A stretch of DNA of 64,000 nt, from positions 496,001 through 560,000 of the forward strand of contig NZ_JAUSYB010000001.1 of the NCBI RefSeq assembly GCF_030816505.1, written 5' to 3'. Positions within the stretch are counted from its first letter, which is position 1, and each line of letters begins with the position of its first letter. A program made the translations under genes and the position numbers. Positions 16,227-24,807 of this stretch are shown here, piece after piece. This stretch comes from Microbacterium sp. W4I20. GTDB taxonomy: Bacteria > Actinomycetota > Actinomycetes > Actinomycetales > Microbacteriaceae. The notes under the pieces were generated by a model, which saw nothing but the letters and a program-made list of their open reading frames with translations, was not told where the DNA came from and ran no database searches.

Positions 16227-17072
16227 ATGAACGGAAGCAACGTCGAGATCGACTGGGAAGCCGCCCGACACGCCAATCTGCAGAATTGGGACGACCGCGT
16301 GCCGCTGCACGAAACGGCCTACGGACTCGACGCCTACGACGACCCGAAATACCTGAGCGACGTCGTGCGACACGACCTGCCTGTCTTGGCGCCGTTCTTG
16401 CCTGGCCGCACCCTCGCCGGACTCGATCTCTGCCACCTCCAGTGCCACATCGGGACGGACACCGTCTCGCTGGCACGAGCCGGCGCCACCGTCACCGGCG
16501 TGGATTTCTCCCACCCGGCGCTGGCTGCGGCAGCACAACTCGCCCAGCGCGCCGGCGTGGCGGCCACCTGGGTTGAGGCCGACGTACTCGACGCCCGGAG
16601 CGCCGTCATCGGCGACTTCGATGTCGTCTACACGAGCATCGGTACGATCACCTGGCTCGCCGACCTGGATCGGTGGGCGGCTCAGATCGCGGCGCTGCTC
16701 CGTCCGGGCGGCACGTTCTTCATCCGCGACGGGCATCCGGCTCTCTACGCGCTCGACGAGGAAGCCCCGACACTGACCACTCGCTACCCGTACTTCGGCG
16801 ACGGGCGCGCGCAGCAGTGGGACGACGAGTCGACCTACGTCGGCGACGGCAAGGTCGCTCATCCTCGCACCTTCGAGTGGCCCCACCCGCTGTCCGAGAT
16901 CCTGGGTGCTCTTCTCGGCGCCGGTCTCCGTCTCCTGCACTTCGACGAGGGCCGGACGCTGCCGTGGCGCTTCAGTCCGCGGATGGTCGAGGTGGATGGC
17001 GATTTCGCGTGGCCGGAGCCGGAGCGCAATCTCGTGCCGTGCACCTACACGATCGTCGCGCGGCGGGAGTGA
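16227..17072 (+). CDS. Class I SAM-dependent methyltransferase
   Basis: 281 aa. The SAM-binding core is GLDLCHLQCHIGTDTVSLARAGATVTG (motif I, split over about residues 71-97), FSHPALAAAAQLA after it, and DFDVVYTSIGTITWL (motif post I, about 130-144). FFIRDGHPALYAL near 170 is typical of a common uncharacterised methyltransferase group. The LHLQCHIGxDT version of motif I is more often seen than the classic GxGxG in this group. Substrate unknown. The gene is alone on its strand. Confidence 0.87.
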   Translation: MNGSNVEIDWEAARHANLQNWDDRVPLHETAYGLDAYDDPKYLSDVVRHDLPVLAPFLPGRTLAGLDLCHLQCHIGTDTVSLARAGATVTGVDFSHPALAAAAQLAQRAGVAATWVEADVLDARSAVIGDFDVVYTSIGTITWLADLDRWAAQIAALLRPGGTFFIRDGHPALYALDEEAPTLTTRYPYFGDGRAQQWDDESTYVGDGKVAHPRTFEWPHPLSEILGALLGAGLRLLHFDEGRTLPWRFSPRMVEVDGDFAWPEPERNLVPCTYTIVARRE

Positions 17073-17081
17073 TCGCAGGCG

Positions 17082-19439
17082 TCACGCACCCACGTACTGC
17101 GCCAGATGCTCGCCTGTGACTGTCGTTTTTTGGGATACCAAATTGCTCGGAGTTCCTTCGAAGACGATCTTGCCGCCGTCGTGCCCGGCACCCGGTCCGA
17201 TGTCGATGATCCAATCCGCGTGCGCCATCACGGCTTGGTGGTGCTCGATCACGATCACCGTCTTGCCGGAATCCACCAACGTGTCGAGGAGCCCGAGAAT
17301 CTTGTCGACGTCGGCGAGGTGGAGTCCCGTCGTGGGCTCATCCAGCACATAGACGTCGCCCTTCTCCCCCATCTGGATCGCCAGCTTGATGCGTTGCCGC
17401 TCTCCCCCCGACAGCGTCGAGAGTGGCTGGCCGAGCGAGAGATACCCGAGGCCGACGTCGTCGAGCCGGCCGAGGATCGCCGTCACTGCGGGGATCTTCG
17501 CCTCTCCGTCGGAGAAGAAGACGCGTGCTTCGGAGACCGGCAGGTCGAGCACCTCGGTGATGTCCTTGCCCGCCAGCTTGTACTCGAGCACGCTCGCCTG
17601 GAAGCGCTTGCCGCCACAGTCCTCGCACGGGGTTTCGATCGTGTCCATGAAGCCCAGCTCGGTGATGATGACACCGGCCCCCTTGCAGGTCGGGCAGGCC
17701 CCCTCGGAGTTCGCGCTGAACAGTGCGGGCTTGACGCCGTTGGCCTTCGCGAACGCTTTGCGGATCGGCTCCAGCAGACCGGTGTACGTCGCCGGATTGC
17801 TTCGTCGCGAGCCCTTGATCGCACCCTGGTCGATCGCCACGACGCCCTCTCGGCGCGAGACCGAGCCGTGGATCAGCGAGCTCTTGCCGGAACCCGCCAC
17901 CCCGGTCACGACGGTGAGGACGCCCTTCGGGATGTCGACGTCGACGTCGCGGAGGTTGTTGGCGGTCGCGCCACGCACCTCGATCGCGCCCGTGCTCGAG
18001 CGCACCGAGTCCTTCAGCTGCGCCCGATCGTCGAGATGATCTCCCGTGCGCGTACCGCTGGCCTTGAGTCCTTCGACCGTGCCCTCGAAGCAGATCTGGC
18101 CGCCTGCACCGCCGGCGCCGGGCCCGAGATCGACCACGTGGTCGCCGATCGCGATCGTCTCCGGCTTGTGCTCGACGACGAGGACCGTGTTGCCCTTGTC
18201 GCGCAGCTTGAGCAGCAGGCTGTTCATCCGCTGGATGTCATGCGGATGCAGCCCGATCGTCGGCTCGTCGAAGATGTAGGTGACGTCGGTGAGAGACGAG
18301 CCGAGGTGGCGCAGCATCTTGATGCGCTGCGCCTCTCCCCCGGACAGCGTCCCCGACGGCCGCTCGAGACTCAGGTATCCGAGACCGAGAGTGACGAAGG
18401 CGTCGAGATTGGCGCTGAGGGCCTCGAGCAGCGGTCCGGCACCCGGAAGATCGAGACCGCGGACCCATGTCGCCAGGTCGGTCACCTGCATGCGACACGC
18501 ATCCGCGATGCTGATGCCGTCGATCTTCGACGAACGGGCGCCCTCGGTCAGTCGGGTCCCATCGCACTCCGGGCAGACCGCGAACGTCGCGACCCGCTCG
18601 ACGAACGCGCGGACGTGCGGCTGCAATGCGTCGAGATCCTTGGACAGCATCGACTTGGTGATCTTCGGGATCAACCCTTCGTAGGTCATGTTGATGCCCG
18701 AGATCTTCACCTTGGTCACCTCGCCGTACAGCAGCAGATGACGCTGCTTCTCGGTGAACTCCGAGATCGGCTTGTCGCCCGGGTAGAAACCGGATGCGGA
18801 GAACCCCTTCACCATCCAGCCGTCGGCGGTGTATCCGGGAACCATGATCGCGCCCTCGTCGAGGGACTTCGACTCGTCGACGATCTGCGAGAGGTCGAGG
18901 TCGGACACTGCTCCCCTGCCCTCGCATCGCGGGCACATGCCGCCGAGGTAGATCGCGTCCTTCACGATCTTCTTCTCGCCGCCCGGCCCGGTCATCACAC
19001 CGCTGGCCCGCTGCGTCGGGATGTTGAACGAGAACGCCGTCGACCCGCCGATGTACGGCTTGCCGAGCTTGCTGAACAGGATACGGAGCATCGCGTTCGC
19101 GTCGGTCACCGTGCCCACGGTCGATCGGGGGTTCGCGCCGAGACGTTCCTGGTCGACGATGATCGCCGTCGTCAGACCTTCCAGCACGTCCACGTCGGGT
19201 CGTGGGACCGACGGCATGAAGCCCTGGACGAAGGCACTGTAGGTCTCGTCGATCATGCGTCGCGACTCGGCGGCGATCGTGTCGAACACCAGCGAGCTCT
19301 TCCCTGACCCCGAGACGCCCGTGAAGACGGTCAGCCGCCGCTTCGGGATGTCGACGCTGACGTCTTTCAGGTTGTTCTCGCGCGCACCCTGCACGCGGAT
19401 GATGTCGTGGGTGTCTGCGGGATGCTCGGCGGCGGTCAT
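17082..19439 (-). CDS. Short UvrA paralogue (UvrA-like ABC ATPase)
   Basis: 785 aa, against about 940-970 for canonical UvrA. Two ABC modules are present: Walker [11 protein letters not shown] at 41-50 and [10 protein letters not shown] near 513, each with its signature ([12 protein letters not shown] and [12 protein letters not shown]). Zinc-finger cysteines remain ([10 protein letters not shown] near 178, [18 protein letters not shown]). The missing length lies after the first Walker A, where the UvrB-binding domain sits, so it probably does not act in classical nucleotide excision with UvrB. Similar shortened UvrA proteins include the drug-resistance DrrC type. Its job here is unknown: DNA-damage or intercalator tolerance is inference from the family. 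It is the first leftward gene after the proposed dif. Confidence 0.87.
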   Translation of the reverse strand: MTAAEHPADTHDIIRVQGARENNLKDVSVDIPKRRLTVFTGVSGSGKSSLVFDTIAAESRRMIDETYSAFVQGFMPSVPRPDVDVLEGLTTAIIVDQERLGANPRSTVGTVTDANAMLRILFSKLGKPYIGGSTAFSFNIPTQRASGVMTGPGGEKKIVKDAIYLGGMCPRCEGRGAVSDLDLSQIVDESKSLDEGAIMVPGYTADGWMVKGFSASGFYPGDKPISEFTEKQRHLLLYGEVTKVKISGINMTYEGLIPKITKSMLSKDLDALQPHVRAFVERVATFAVCPECDGTRLTEGARSSKIDGISIADACRMQVTDLATWVRGLDLPGAGPLLEALSANLDAFVTLGLGYLSLERPSGTLSGGEAQRIKMLRHLGSSLTDVTYIFDEPTIGLHPHDIQRMNSLLLKLRDKGNTVLVVEHKPETIAIGDHVVDLGPGAGGAGGQICFEGTVEGLKASGTRTGDHLDDRAQLKDSVRSSTGAIEVRGATANNLRDVDVDIPKGVLTVVTGVAGSGKSSLIHGSVSRREGVVAIDQGAIKGSRRSNPATYTGLLEPIRKAFAKANGVKPALFSANSEGACPTCKGAGVIITELGFMDTIETPCEDCGGKRFQASVLEYKLAGKDITEVLDLPVSEARVFFSDGEAKIPAVTAILGRLDDVGLGYLSLGQPLSTLSGGERQRIKLAIQMGEKGDVYVLDEPTTGLHLADVDKILGLLDTLVDSGKTVIVIEHHQAVMAHADWIIDIGPGAGHDGGKIVFEGTPSNLVSQKTTVTGEHLAQYVGA

Positions 19440-19468
19440 CGGCTTCCTTCGTGTGTCGAGGCTGAAGC

Positions 19469-19888
19469 TCAGCCGGCCTGATTGATACGGAGCAGGTTTC
19501 CTGCGGGGTCGCGGAAGGCGCAGTCGCGGACGCCGTACGGCTGGTCCATGGGCTCCTGCACGACGTCGGCACCCTGCTCGACGAGTCGCTCGAAGAGCGC
19601 GTCGAGGTCGTCGCTGGCGAGAGTCAGCGCTCCGTAGCTGCCCTTCGCGATCAACTCGAGGATCGTCTGGCGCTCAGCGTCGGTGATTCCGGGATCGGTT
19701 GCCGGCGGGTGCAGGACGATCGAGGTCTCCGGCTGACCCGCGGGTCCGACGGTGAGCCAGCGGAGACCGTCGTAACCGACGTCGTTGCGCACCTCGAACC
19801 CGAGCGCGTCACGATAGAACCCGAGGGCCGCGTCGGCGTCGGTGTGCGGGAGAAAGGCGTAATGGATGCTGATGTTCATGGTGTTCAC
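19469..19888 (-). CDS. VOC-family protein (bleomycin-resistance/glyoxalase fold)
   Basis: 139 aa. IHYAFLPHTDADAALGFYRDALGFEV starts the first module (two pieces, residues about 8-33). QPYGVRDCAFRDPAGNLLRI ends the second, with the metal-site Arg-Asp-Cys-Phe region of VOC proteins. The GTG at 19888 overlaps the TGA of the upstream AraC regulator gene in a GTGA, so translation is coupled; an in-frame ATG at 19879 is the alternative start. AraC plus VOC pairs usually travel as a regulator with its target; the substrate is unknown. Confidence 0.86.
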   Translation of the reverse strand: MNTMNISIHYAFLPHTDADAALGFYRDALGFEVRNDVGYDGLRWLTVGPAGQPETSIVLHPPATDPGITDAERQTILELIAKGSYGALTLASDDLDALFERLVEQGADVVQEPMDQPYGVRDCAFRDPAGNLLRINQAG

Positions 19889-20373
19889 GCTAGGTGCGCA
19901 TCGGTGCGCGGTGCTTCTTGATTCCTGATCGGTCTGGTGACGTGCTTGGCCTGGAACGACGGGATCCCGTCGACGTTGGCAGCGCGTTCACGGTACACCC
20001 GGGGTGAGACACCGACCAGTTCTGTGAAGCGCGTGCTGAATGTGCCCAGCGACGAGCAGCCGACCTCGAAGCACACGTCCGTCACGCTCAGGTCGCCGCG
20101 ACGCAGCAGTGCCATGGCTCTCTCGATGCGTCGAGTCATCAGGTAGGAATACGGCGACTCACCGTATGCATCCCGGAACCGGCGACTCAGATGACCGGCC
20201 GACATGTGCACTCCACGCGCCAGCGCCTCGACATCGAGCGGCTTCGCATACTCGCGGTCTATCCGGTCTCTGACCTTGCGCATGACGACGAGCTCGCGGA
20301 GTCGGGCGTCGTCCACGGCGGTCACGAGTCGATCCTGCCATGTCGCTGTGTGACCCGGGGTGACGGCGCGCAT
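19885..20373 (-). CDS. AraC-family transcriptional regulator (DNA-binding domain only)
   Basis: 162 aa, consisting almost entirely of an AraC-type double helix-turn-helix. The first HTH is LDVEALARGVHMSAGHLSRR (about residues 47-66), linked by GESPYSYLMTRRIERA to the second HTH, LSVTDVCFEVGCSSLGTFST (about 95-114), with the FTELVGVSPRVYR signature after it. There is no separate effector domain, so the signal must reach it another way or it may be constitutive. It overlaps the VOC gene by four bases. Confidence 0.88.
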   Translation of the reverse strand: MRAVTPGHTATWQDRLVTAVDDARLRELVVMRKVRDRIDREYAKPLDVEALARGVHMSAGHLSRRFRDAYGESPYSYLMTRRIERAMALLRRGDLSVTDVCFEVGCSSLGTFSTRFTELVGVSPRVYRERAANVDGIPSFQAKHVTRPIRNQEAPRTDAHLA

Positions 20374-20463
20374 CCTGTCTGTCGAGATCCACTCCCCCGG
20401 AGAACGGCTCCAGGGCTAGCCTGTGAGCATCCCCACAGGATTCTCTCAGAAAGGGTCCACATC

Positions 20464-21060
20464 ATGTCGCAACCATCCACCGCGGCGAAGTCTGTCTTCG
20501 CCTCAGTACGCATTGCCCTTGCTGTCTCCGGAGTGCTTGCACTGCTCGCAGGCATCGTCCTCCTCGTTTGGCCCGGCAAGTCGCTCGCGGCCATCACCGG
20601 CATCTTCGCCGCTTACCTCGTCGTGGCGGGCGTCGTCTACGTCGGGCTGGGCATCTTCTCCGGCAGAGGAGGCGTCTGGGCACGGGTCGGGCACATCGTG
20701 CTCGGGCTCCTCTACGTCGTGGCCGGCGTGATCGCGTTCGCGAACCTCCAGCCCGTCGGCGAGTTCCTCGCGCTCGTCGTCGTCATCTTCATCGGCATCA
20801 GCTGGATCGTCGATGGAGTGGTGTCGCTGACTCTCCTCGGCCGCGACGGGTCGCGCGTCTGGACGCTGCTTTACGCTCTGTTGAGCATTGTCGCCGGTGT
20901 GGTCGTGCTGTTCTCGCCCCTCATCGCCGGGTTCGCTCTCTGGCTGCTCTTCGCGGTCTCCCTCATCGCGCTCGGCATCGTGCAGATCGTGCGCGCGGTC
21001 ACCCTCGGCAAGGACGGGAAGTCGTCCGTCGCGGCATCGCAGGACGACACCGCGGTCTGA
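20464..21060 (+). CDS. HdeD/DUF308-family membrane protein
   Basis: 198-aa integral membrane protein with six hydrophobic segments and short loops, the DUF308/HdeD layout. Signatures are LALLAGIVLLVWPGKSLAAIT (residues about 24-44, given in part), YVVAGVIAFANLQP near 92 and ISWIVDGVVSL near 115. HdeD proteins are linked to acid resistance in E. coli; in actinobacteria the role is unknown. The ATG at 20464 follows AGAAAGGG. A strong hairpin terminator follows the stop codon. Confidence 0.86.
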   Translation: MSQPSTAAKSVFASVRIALAVSGVLALLAGIVLLVWPGKSLAAITGIFAAYLVVAGVVYVGLGIFSGRGGVWARVGHIVLGLLYVVAGVIAFANLQPVGEFLALVVVIFIGISWIVDGVVSLTLLGRDGSRVWTLLYALLSIVAGVVVLFSPLIAGFALWLLFAVSLIALGIVQIVRAVTLGKDGKSSVAASQDDTAV

Positions 21061-21071
21061 ACACCTCCACA

Positions 21072-21119
21072 CAGGCGTCGGCCCCTCCCCGCGGCACTGC
21101 GGGAAGGGGCCGACGTCTG
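21072..21119. terminator. Bidirectional hairpin terminator
   Basis: Arms 21072-21092 and 21099-21119 pair almost throughout (CAGGCGTCGGCCCCT with AGGGGCCGACGTCTG, then CCCGC with GCGGG), with one G-T and one mismatch. It lies between the convergent HdeD-type and SDR genes, with no long T tract. Confidence 0.75.
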
Positions 21120-21127
21120 AAGCGGGA

Positions 21128-21892
21128 TCACTCAGCGGCGAAGGCGCTCACGTCACCGACGAGCCGAGTGTTGTCCGCGGGCACGGGATCGACGGCCGCA
21201 CGAGCGACCTCCGCTGCGAACTCCGAGACGTTGTAGAGCTTGCCCGCCGACTCGCGGCGCTCGGCGATCGCGCCGGGGTTGGCGCGCTCGAGCAGCGTGG
21301 CGGTGATCGTGCCCTCGATCATGTCTCCGGAGACGACGGTGAAACCGATGCCCTTCTCGGCGAGACCCGGGATGAGTTCGCGCAATGCGTCCTCGCCGGC
21401 ACGCTTCGAGAGCGCGACCGGCTCGTACTCGGGCATGGTCGGCGTGGTCCGGATGAAGTGCGCCTGGTGACTGGTCACGAAGACGACGCGCGATCCCTCG
21501 CCGAGCAGCGGCGTCGCGGCGTTCAGCACGCTGAGCTGCGCATCACGGTTCAGCGTCAGCGCGTAGTCCTCGGCCATGCCAGACTCCATGCCGCCGGAGG
21601 CGTTGAGCACGAGCACGTCCAGCCGGCCGTACTCGGCGCGGACCGCCTCGAACATCTCGGCGACGGATGCCGGGTCTGTGAGATCGGCGCCCACCACAAG
21701 CGCCCGGCGGCCGAGCTCGCGCAGCTGGGCGGCGAGCTTCTCGGCACGCGGCGCCTTGTTGCGGAAATTGATGACGACGTCGGCACCGGCCTCAGCCAGA
21801 TAGCGCACGGTGTCGGCGCCGATTCCCCGCGACGAGCCGGTGACAAGTGCGACCTTGCCGTCGAGGGATCCTGCAGGAAGAACGTCGGTCAC
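21128..21892 (-). CDS. SDR-family oxidoreductase lacking the usual catalytic Tyr
   Basis: 254 aa, Rossmann fold. The cofactor loop is VTGSSRGIGADTVRYLAEAG (about residues 17-36), and VLNASGGME follows (NAG-type motif, about 93). The usual YxxxK is not present: around the conserved Lys the sequence is PEYEPVALSKRAGEDAL, so the residue four before Lys is Val and the nearest Tyr is seven before. This may be a group that uses another acid or binds without catalysis. The GTG or nearby start at 21892 follows AGGAG. It is divergent from nfeD. Confidence 0.83.
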   Translation of the reverse strand: MTDVLPAGSLDGKVALVTGSSRGIGADTVRYLAEAGADVVINFRNKAPRAEKLAAQLRELGRRALVVGADLTDPASVAEMFEAVRAEYGRLDVLVLNASGGMESGMAEDYALTLNRDAQLSVLNAATPLLGEGSRVVFVTSHQAHFIRTTPTMPEYEPVALSKRAGEDALRELIPGLAEKGIGFTVVSGDMIEGTITATLLERANPGAIAERRESAGKLYNVSEFAAEVARAAVDPVPADNTRLVGDVSAFAAE

Positions 21893-22012
21893 GATGACTC
21901 CTCATGGTGCGTGAGATGCCGTGATCGCACGGCCCGTCCACACTATCAATCCGCCTCCTGACACCCCGGCCGCGTCCACGCCCCGTGATAGGTTGACCGC
22001 AAAGGAGGCCGC

Positions 22013-22486
22013 ATGAACGACTTCTCCGTCTTCATCGAATTGATCGACAACTGGGCATGGATCGGTTGGCTGGTCCTGATCGCCCTCTTCCTCGTGATCG
22101 AGATGCTGACGCTCGACTTCACCTTCCTGATGCTCAGCTTCGGCAGCGCGATCGGACTCGTCACCGATCTGGTCGGACTTCCCATCTGGGCGCAGGTGAT
22201 CATCGCCGCAGCCGCCGCCGCGGTGTTCATCCTCTTCCTCCGGCCGCCGCTGCTCAAGCGGCTCCGACGCGGGGAGGATCCGACGAAGTCCAACGTCGAC
22301 GCACTGATCGACCTCCGAGGCGTCGCCCTTCACGACATCACGCAGATCTCGGGGCAGGTGAAGCTGAGCAACGGCGACACCTGGACCGCACGCTCCCTCA
22401 CGTCCGTCCCCATCCCGCAGGGCTCGCCGATCGCGATCAGCGCGATCAACGGCGCGACCGCCGTCGTCCGTCCCATCAACGACTAG
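22013..22486 (+). CDS. NfeD-family membrane protein
   Basis: 157 aa. Hydrophobic segments cover residues about 15-35 (GWLVLIALFLVIEML) and 38-82. A C-terminal OB-fold beta domain follows with LIDLRGVALHDITQISGQVK and GDTWTARS. NfeD proteins pair with stomatin/SPFH proteins in the membrane, and the SPFH gene follows 25 bases downstream, which confirms the pairing. AAAGGAGG at 22001-22008 is a near-perfect Shine-Dalgarno. A TAGGTT -10 box is at 21989-21994. Confidence 0.9.
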   Translation: MNDFSVFIELIDNWAWIGWLVLIALFLVIEMLTLDFTFLMLSFGSAIGLVTDLVGLPIWAQVIIAAAAAAVFILFLRPPLLKRLRRGEDPTKSNVDALIDLRGVALHDITQISGQVKLSNGDTWTARSLTSVPIPQGSPIAISAINGATAVVRPIND

Positions 22487-22511
22487 ACCCCCTAACGACT
22501 AGGAGAAATCA

Positions 22512-23441
22512 GTGAACGACTCCTCGTTCATCCCGACCGCGATCCTGTGGATCCTGGTGGCGGCGATCATCATCTTCGTGGTGGTCACCGTCGCCCGGTC
22601 GATCCGGATCATCCCGCAGGCGACCGCGGGTGTGGTGGAGCGGCTCGGCCGCTACCACAAAACCCTCATGCCGGGTCTGAACCTCCTCGTCCCGTTCATC
22701 GACCGGCTGCGTCCGCTGATCGACATGCGCGAGCAGGTCGTGTCGTTCCCGCCCCAGCCCGTCATCACCGAGGACAACCTCGTCGTGTCGATCGACACCG
22801 TCGTGTACTTCCAGGTGACGGATGCTCGTGCCGCCACGTACGAGATCGCAAACTACCTCGGTGCCGTCGAGCAGCTCACCACCACCACACTTCGTAACGT
22901 GGTCGGTGGCCTCAACCTCGAAGAGGCGCTCACGAGCCGCGACAACATCAACGGACAGCTCCGCGTCGTGCTCGACGAGGCCACCGGTAAGTGGGGCATC
23001 CGAGTCGGCCGCGTCGAGCTGAAGGCGATCGACCCGCCCATCTCCATTCAGGACTCGATGGAGAAGCAGATGCGTGCAGAGCGTGATCGTCGTGCGGCGA
23101 TCCTCACCGCAGAAGGAACGAAGCAGTCGGCGATCCTCGAAGCCGAGGGTGCCCGTCAGGCAGAGATCCTCCGCGCCGAGGGCGACAAGCAGGCCGCGGT
23201 CCTCCGCGCCCAGGGTGAAGCCGAGGCGATCCAGAACGTGTTCACCGCCATCCACCAGGGCGCGCCTGACGACAAGCTGCTGGCCTACCAGTACCTCCAG
23301 ATGCTGCCGAAGATCAGCGAGGGTCAGTCCAACAAGCTGTGGATCATCCCGAGCGAGCTCACCGAGGCGCTGAAGGGTATCGGCAGCGCCTTCACGCCGA
23401 AGCCCGGACAGGCGCCGAACAACACCCTTCCGGGCGCGTGA
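22512..23441 (+). CDS. SPFH/Band 7 (paraslipin-type) membrane-associated protein
   Basis: 309 aa. One N-terminal membrane segment (FIPTAILWILVAAIIIFVVV, about residues 5-24) is followed by the SPFH domain: RIIPQATAGVVERLGRYH near 33-50, GLNLLVPFIDR near 55 and VSIDTVVYFQVTDA near 93. A coiled, alanine-glutamate-rich repeat region follows near 185-240, with repeats of the type ILEAEGARQAEILRAEGDK. Such proteins form large membrane rings and organise lipid domains with NfeD. Its stop overlaps the GTG of the next gene (GTGA). Confidence 0.92.
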   Translation: MNDSSFIPTAILWILVAAIIIFVVVTVARSIRIIPQATAGVVERLGRYHKTLMPGLNLLVPFIDRLRPLIDMREQVVSFPPQPVITEDNLVVSIDTVVYFQVTDARAATYEIANYLGAVEQLTTTTLRNVVGGLNLEEALTSRDNINGQLRVVLDEATGKWGIRVGRVELKAIDPPISIQDSMEKQMRAERDRRAAILTAEGTKQSAILEAEGARQAEILRAEGDKQAAVLRAQGEAEAIQNVFTAIHQGAPDDKLLAYQYLQMLPKISEGQSNKLWIIPSELTEALKGIGSAFTPKPGQAPNNTLPGA

Positions 23442-24214
23442 CGCACCCGTACTTCTCGAAGGCGCGGCATCCCCGAGTCCTCGCCCACCGCGGTCTGATC
23501 ACCACGGCGGGCGGGGACTCGGGCGTCTGGGAGAACACGGCAGCCTCTTTCGCGGCCGCCCATGCCGCCGGGGTGGAGTACATCGAGAGCGACTGCCGGG
23601 TGACCGCCGACGGGGATGTCGTGCTGTTCCACGACGAGACTCTCCAGCGCCTCGTCAGCGACCCTCGGCCGGTCGCGGAGGTCCGTACTCGGGAGCTGAG
23701 GAGCATCTTCGCCGATCACGGCGGCCTCCTGACCGTCGCAGAGGCGCTGGCCTCTTTCCCCCAGGTCCGCTTCAACATCGATGTGAAGGCGGAAGCCGCG
23801 AGCGGGCTCCTGGGCCCGATCCTCGTCGATGAGACGCACCGCGTCCTGGTGACCAGCTTCTCGGACGCGTACCGCCGCAAGACGCTCTCAGCCGTTCTGC
23901 GAGCGGGAGCTGCTCTCCGCCCGGCAACTTCCGGCGGCAGCAGGACGATCGCGGCCCTGCGTTCGCTGTCGTCGCTCCGGGTCTCCCCCGCTCGGGTGCT
24001 CCGCGAGGTCGACGCGCTCCAGATCCCCGAGCGACGCGGCCTGGTGAAGGTCCTCACTCCGGCGCTCCTTCGCGCGGCTCACCGCCACGGCGTCGAAGTG
24101 CATGTGTGGACGGTGAACGAGCCCGAGGCGATGCTCCGTCTTGCTGGTCTGGGGGTCGACGGGATCGTCTCCGACCGCGCCGATCTCGCGCTCGCAACGC
24201 TCAACCCTGTGTGA
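23438..24214 (+). CDS. Glycerophosphodiester phosphodiesterase
   Basis: 258 aa, cytosolic GDPD/PI-PLC-like TIM barrel. The catalytic start is VLAHRGLITTAGG (His about 13). It continues with ENTAASFAAAHAAGVEYIE-D-R near 36-59, DGDVVLFHDETLQRL (second catalytic His about 69), and EVHVWTVNEPEAMLRLAGLGVDGIVSD in pieces at the C-terminus. It hydrolyses glycerophosphodiesters to glycerol-3-phosphate and an alcohol. The GTG start overlaps the SPFH stop codon by four bases, so the two are translationally coupled. Confidence 0.9.
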   Translation: MTHPYFSKARHPRVLAHRGLITTAGGDSGVWENTAASFAAAHAAGVEYIESDCRVTADGDVVLFHDETLQRLVSDPRPVAEVRTRELRSIFADHGGLLTVAEALASFPQVRFNIDVKAEAASGLLGPILVDETHRVLVTSFSDAYRRKTLSAVLRAGAALRPATSGGSRTIAALRSLSSLRVSPARVLREVDALQIPERRGLVKVLTPALLRAAHRHGVEVHVWTVNEPEAMLRLAGLGVDGIVSDRADLALATLNPV

Positions 24215-24337
24215 CCGGATCCGGCCCTATAACCTTCGCCGCTGGGATTTCGCTGTGAATCGCGCCGAGATCACGCCCGCGTTGAGCAGGCGCACAGGCT
24301 GGAGCGTTATACCTGACAGCGACGAGAGGACCACAAA

Positions 24338-24721
24338 ATGGCAGATCGCAGCCTGCGCGGCATCCGACTCGGCGCCCAGAGCCTACAGAGCGAAGAGGGC
24401 GTCGTTTTCATGGAACGCCGCGAAACCCACTACTCCTGTGACACGTGCGGACACGTCACGAACCTGATGTTCTCGGCCGACGCCGAACCGCCGCAGACCT
24501 GGGAATGCCGCTCCTGTGGAGCGGACGCCCGCCTGAACGTCGACGGCAAGTCCGTGACCCTCGAGGTCACCGACGAGAAAGCCGCTCGTACCCACTGGGA
24601 CATGCTGATGGAGCGCCGCACCCGCGCCGAGCTCGAAGAGCTCCTCGAGGAGCGCCTCGCCTTCATCCGCGCACGCCGGGGTGCGGGCGAAGACCCCACC
24701 CGCGAGAAGATCGGCGCCTGA
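24338..24721 (+). CDS. rbpA: RNA polymerase-binding protein RbpA
   Basis: 127 aa. Actinobacterial transcription factor that binds the primary sigma factor and RNA polymerase and stabilises the open complex. It begins with MADRSLRGIRLGAQSL, the basic N-terminal tail. A zinc-ribbon-like core follows with Cys pairs in YSCDTCGHV (about 33-41) and WECRSCGADA (about 58-67). The helical sigma-interaction domain is at the C-terminus (ELEELLEERLAFIRARR, about 98-114). GAGAGGA lies eight bases before the ATG. It has its own upstream region of 123 bases and a strong terminator, so it is a single-gene unit. Confidence 0.97.
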   Translation: MADRSLRGIRLGAQSLQSEEGVVFMERRETHYSCDTCGHVTNLMFSADAEPPQTWECRSCGADARLNVDGKSVTLEVTDEKAARTHWDMLMERRTRAELEELLEERLAFIRARRGAGEDPTREKIGA

Positions 24722-24748
24722 CAGATCGAGTTCTGACAGGTCGAACCA

Positions 24749-24783
24749 AGAAGCAGCGGGGCTCCGAGAGCCCCGCTGCTTCT
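24749..24783. terminator. Strong hairpin terminator after rbpA
   Basis: A perfect 16-bp stem: AGAAGCAGCGGGGCTC (24749-24764) pairs with 24768-24783 around a CGA loop. It sits between the convergent rbpA and lnt genes and should stop transcription from both sides. Confidence 0.85.
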
Positions 24784-24807
24784 CTGTGCGCGGCAGGCCG
24801 CGACCGG

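Noticed and set aside
17106..19307. Long open frame of over 700 codons on the plus strand opposite the UvrA-like gene
   Set aside because: It mirrors the third-position GC pattern of the real gene, is rich in Arg, Asp and His, and has no recognisable domain. The minus-strand frame has clear ABC motifs.
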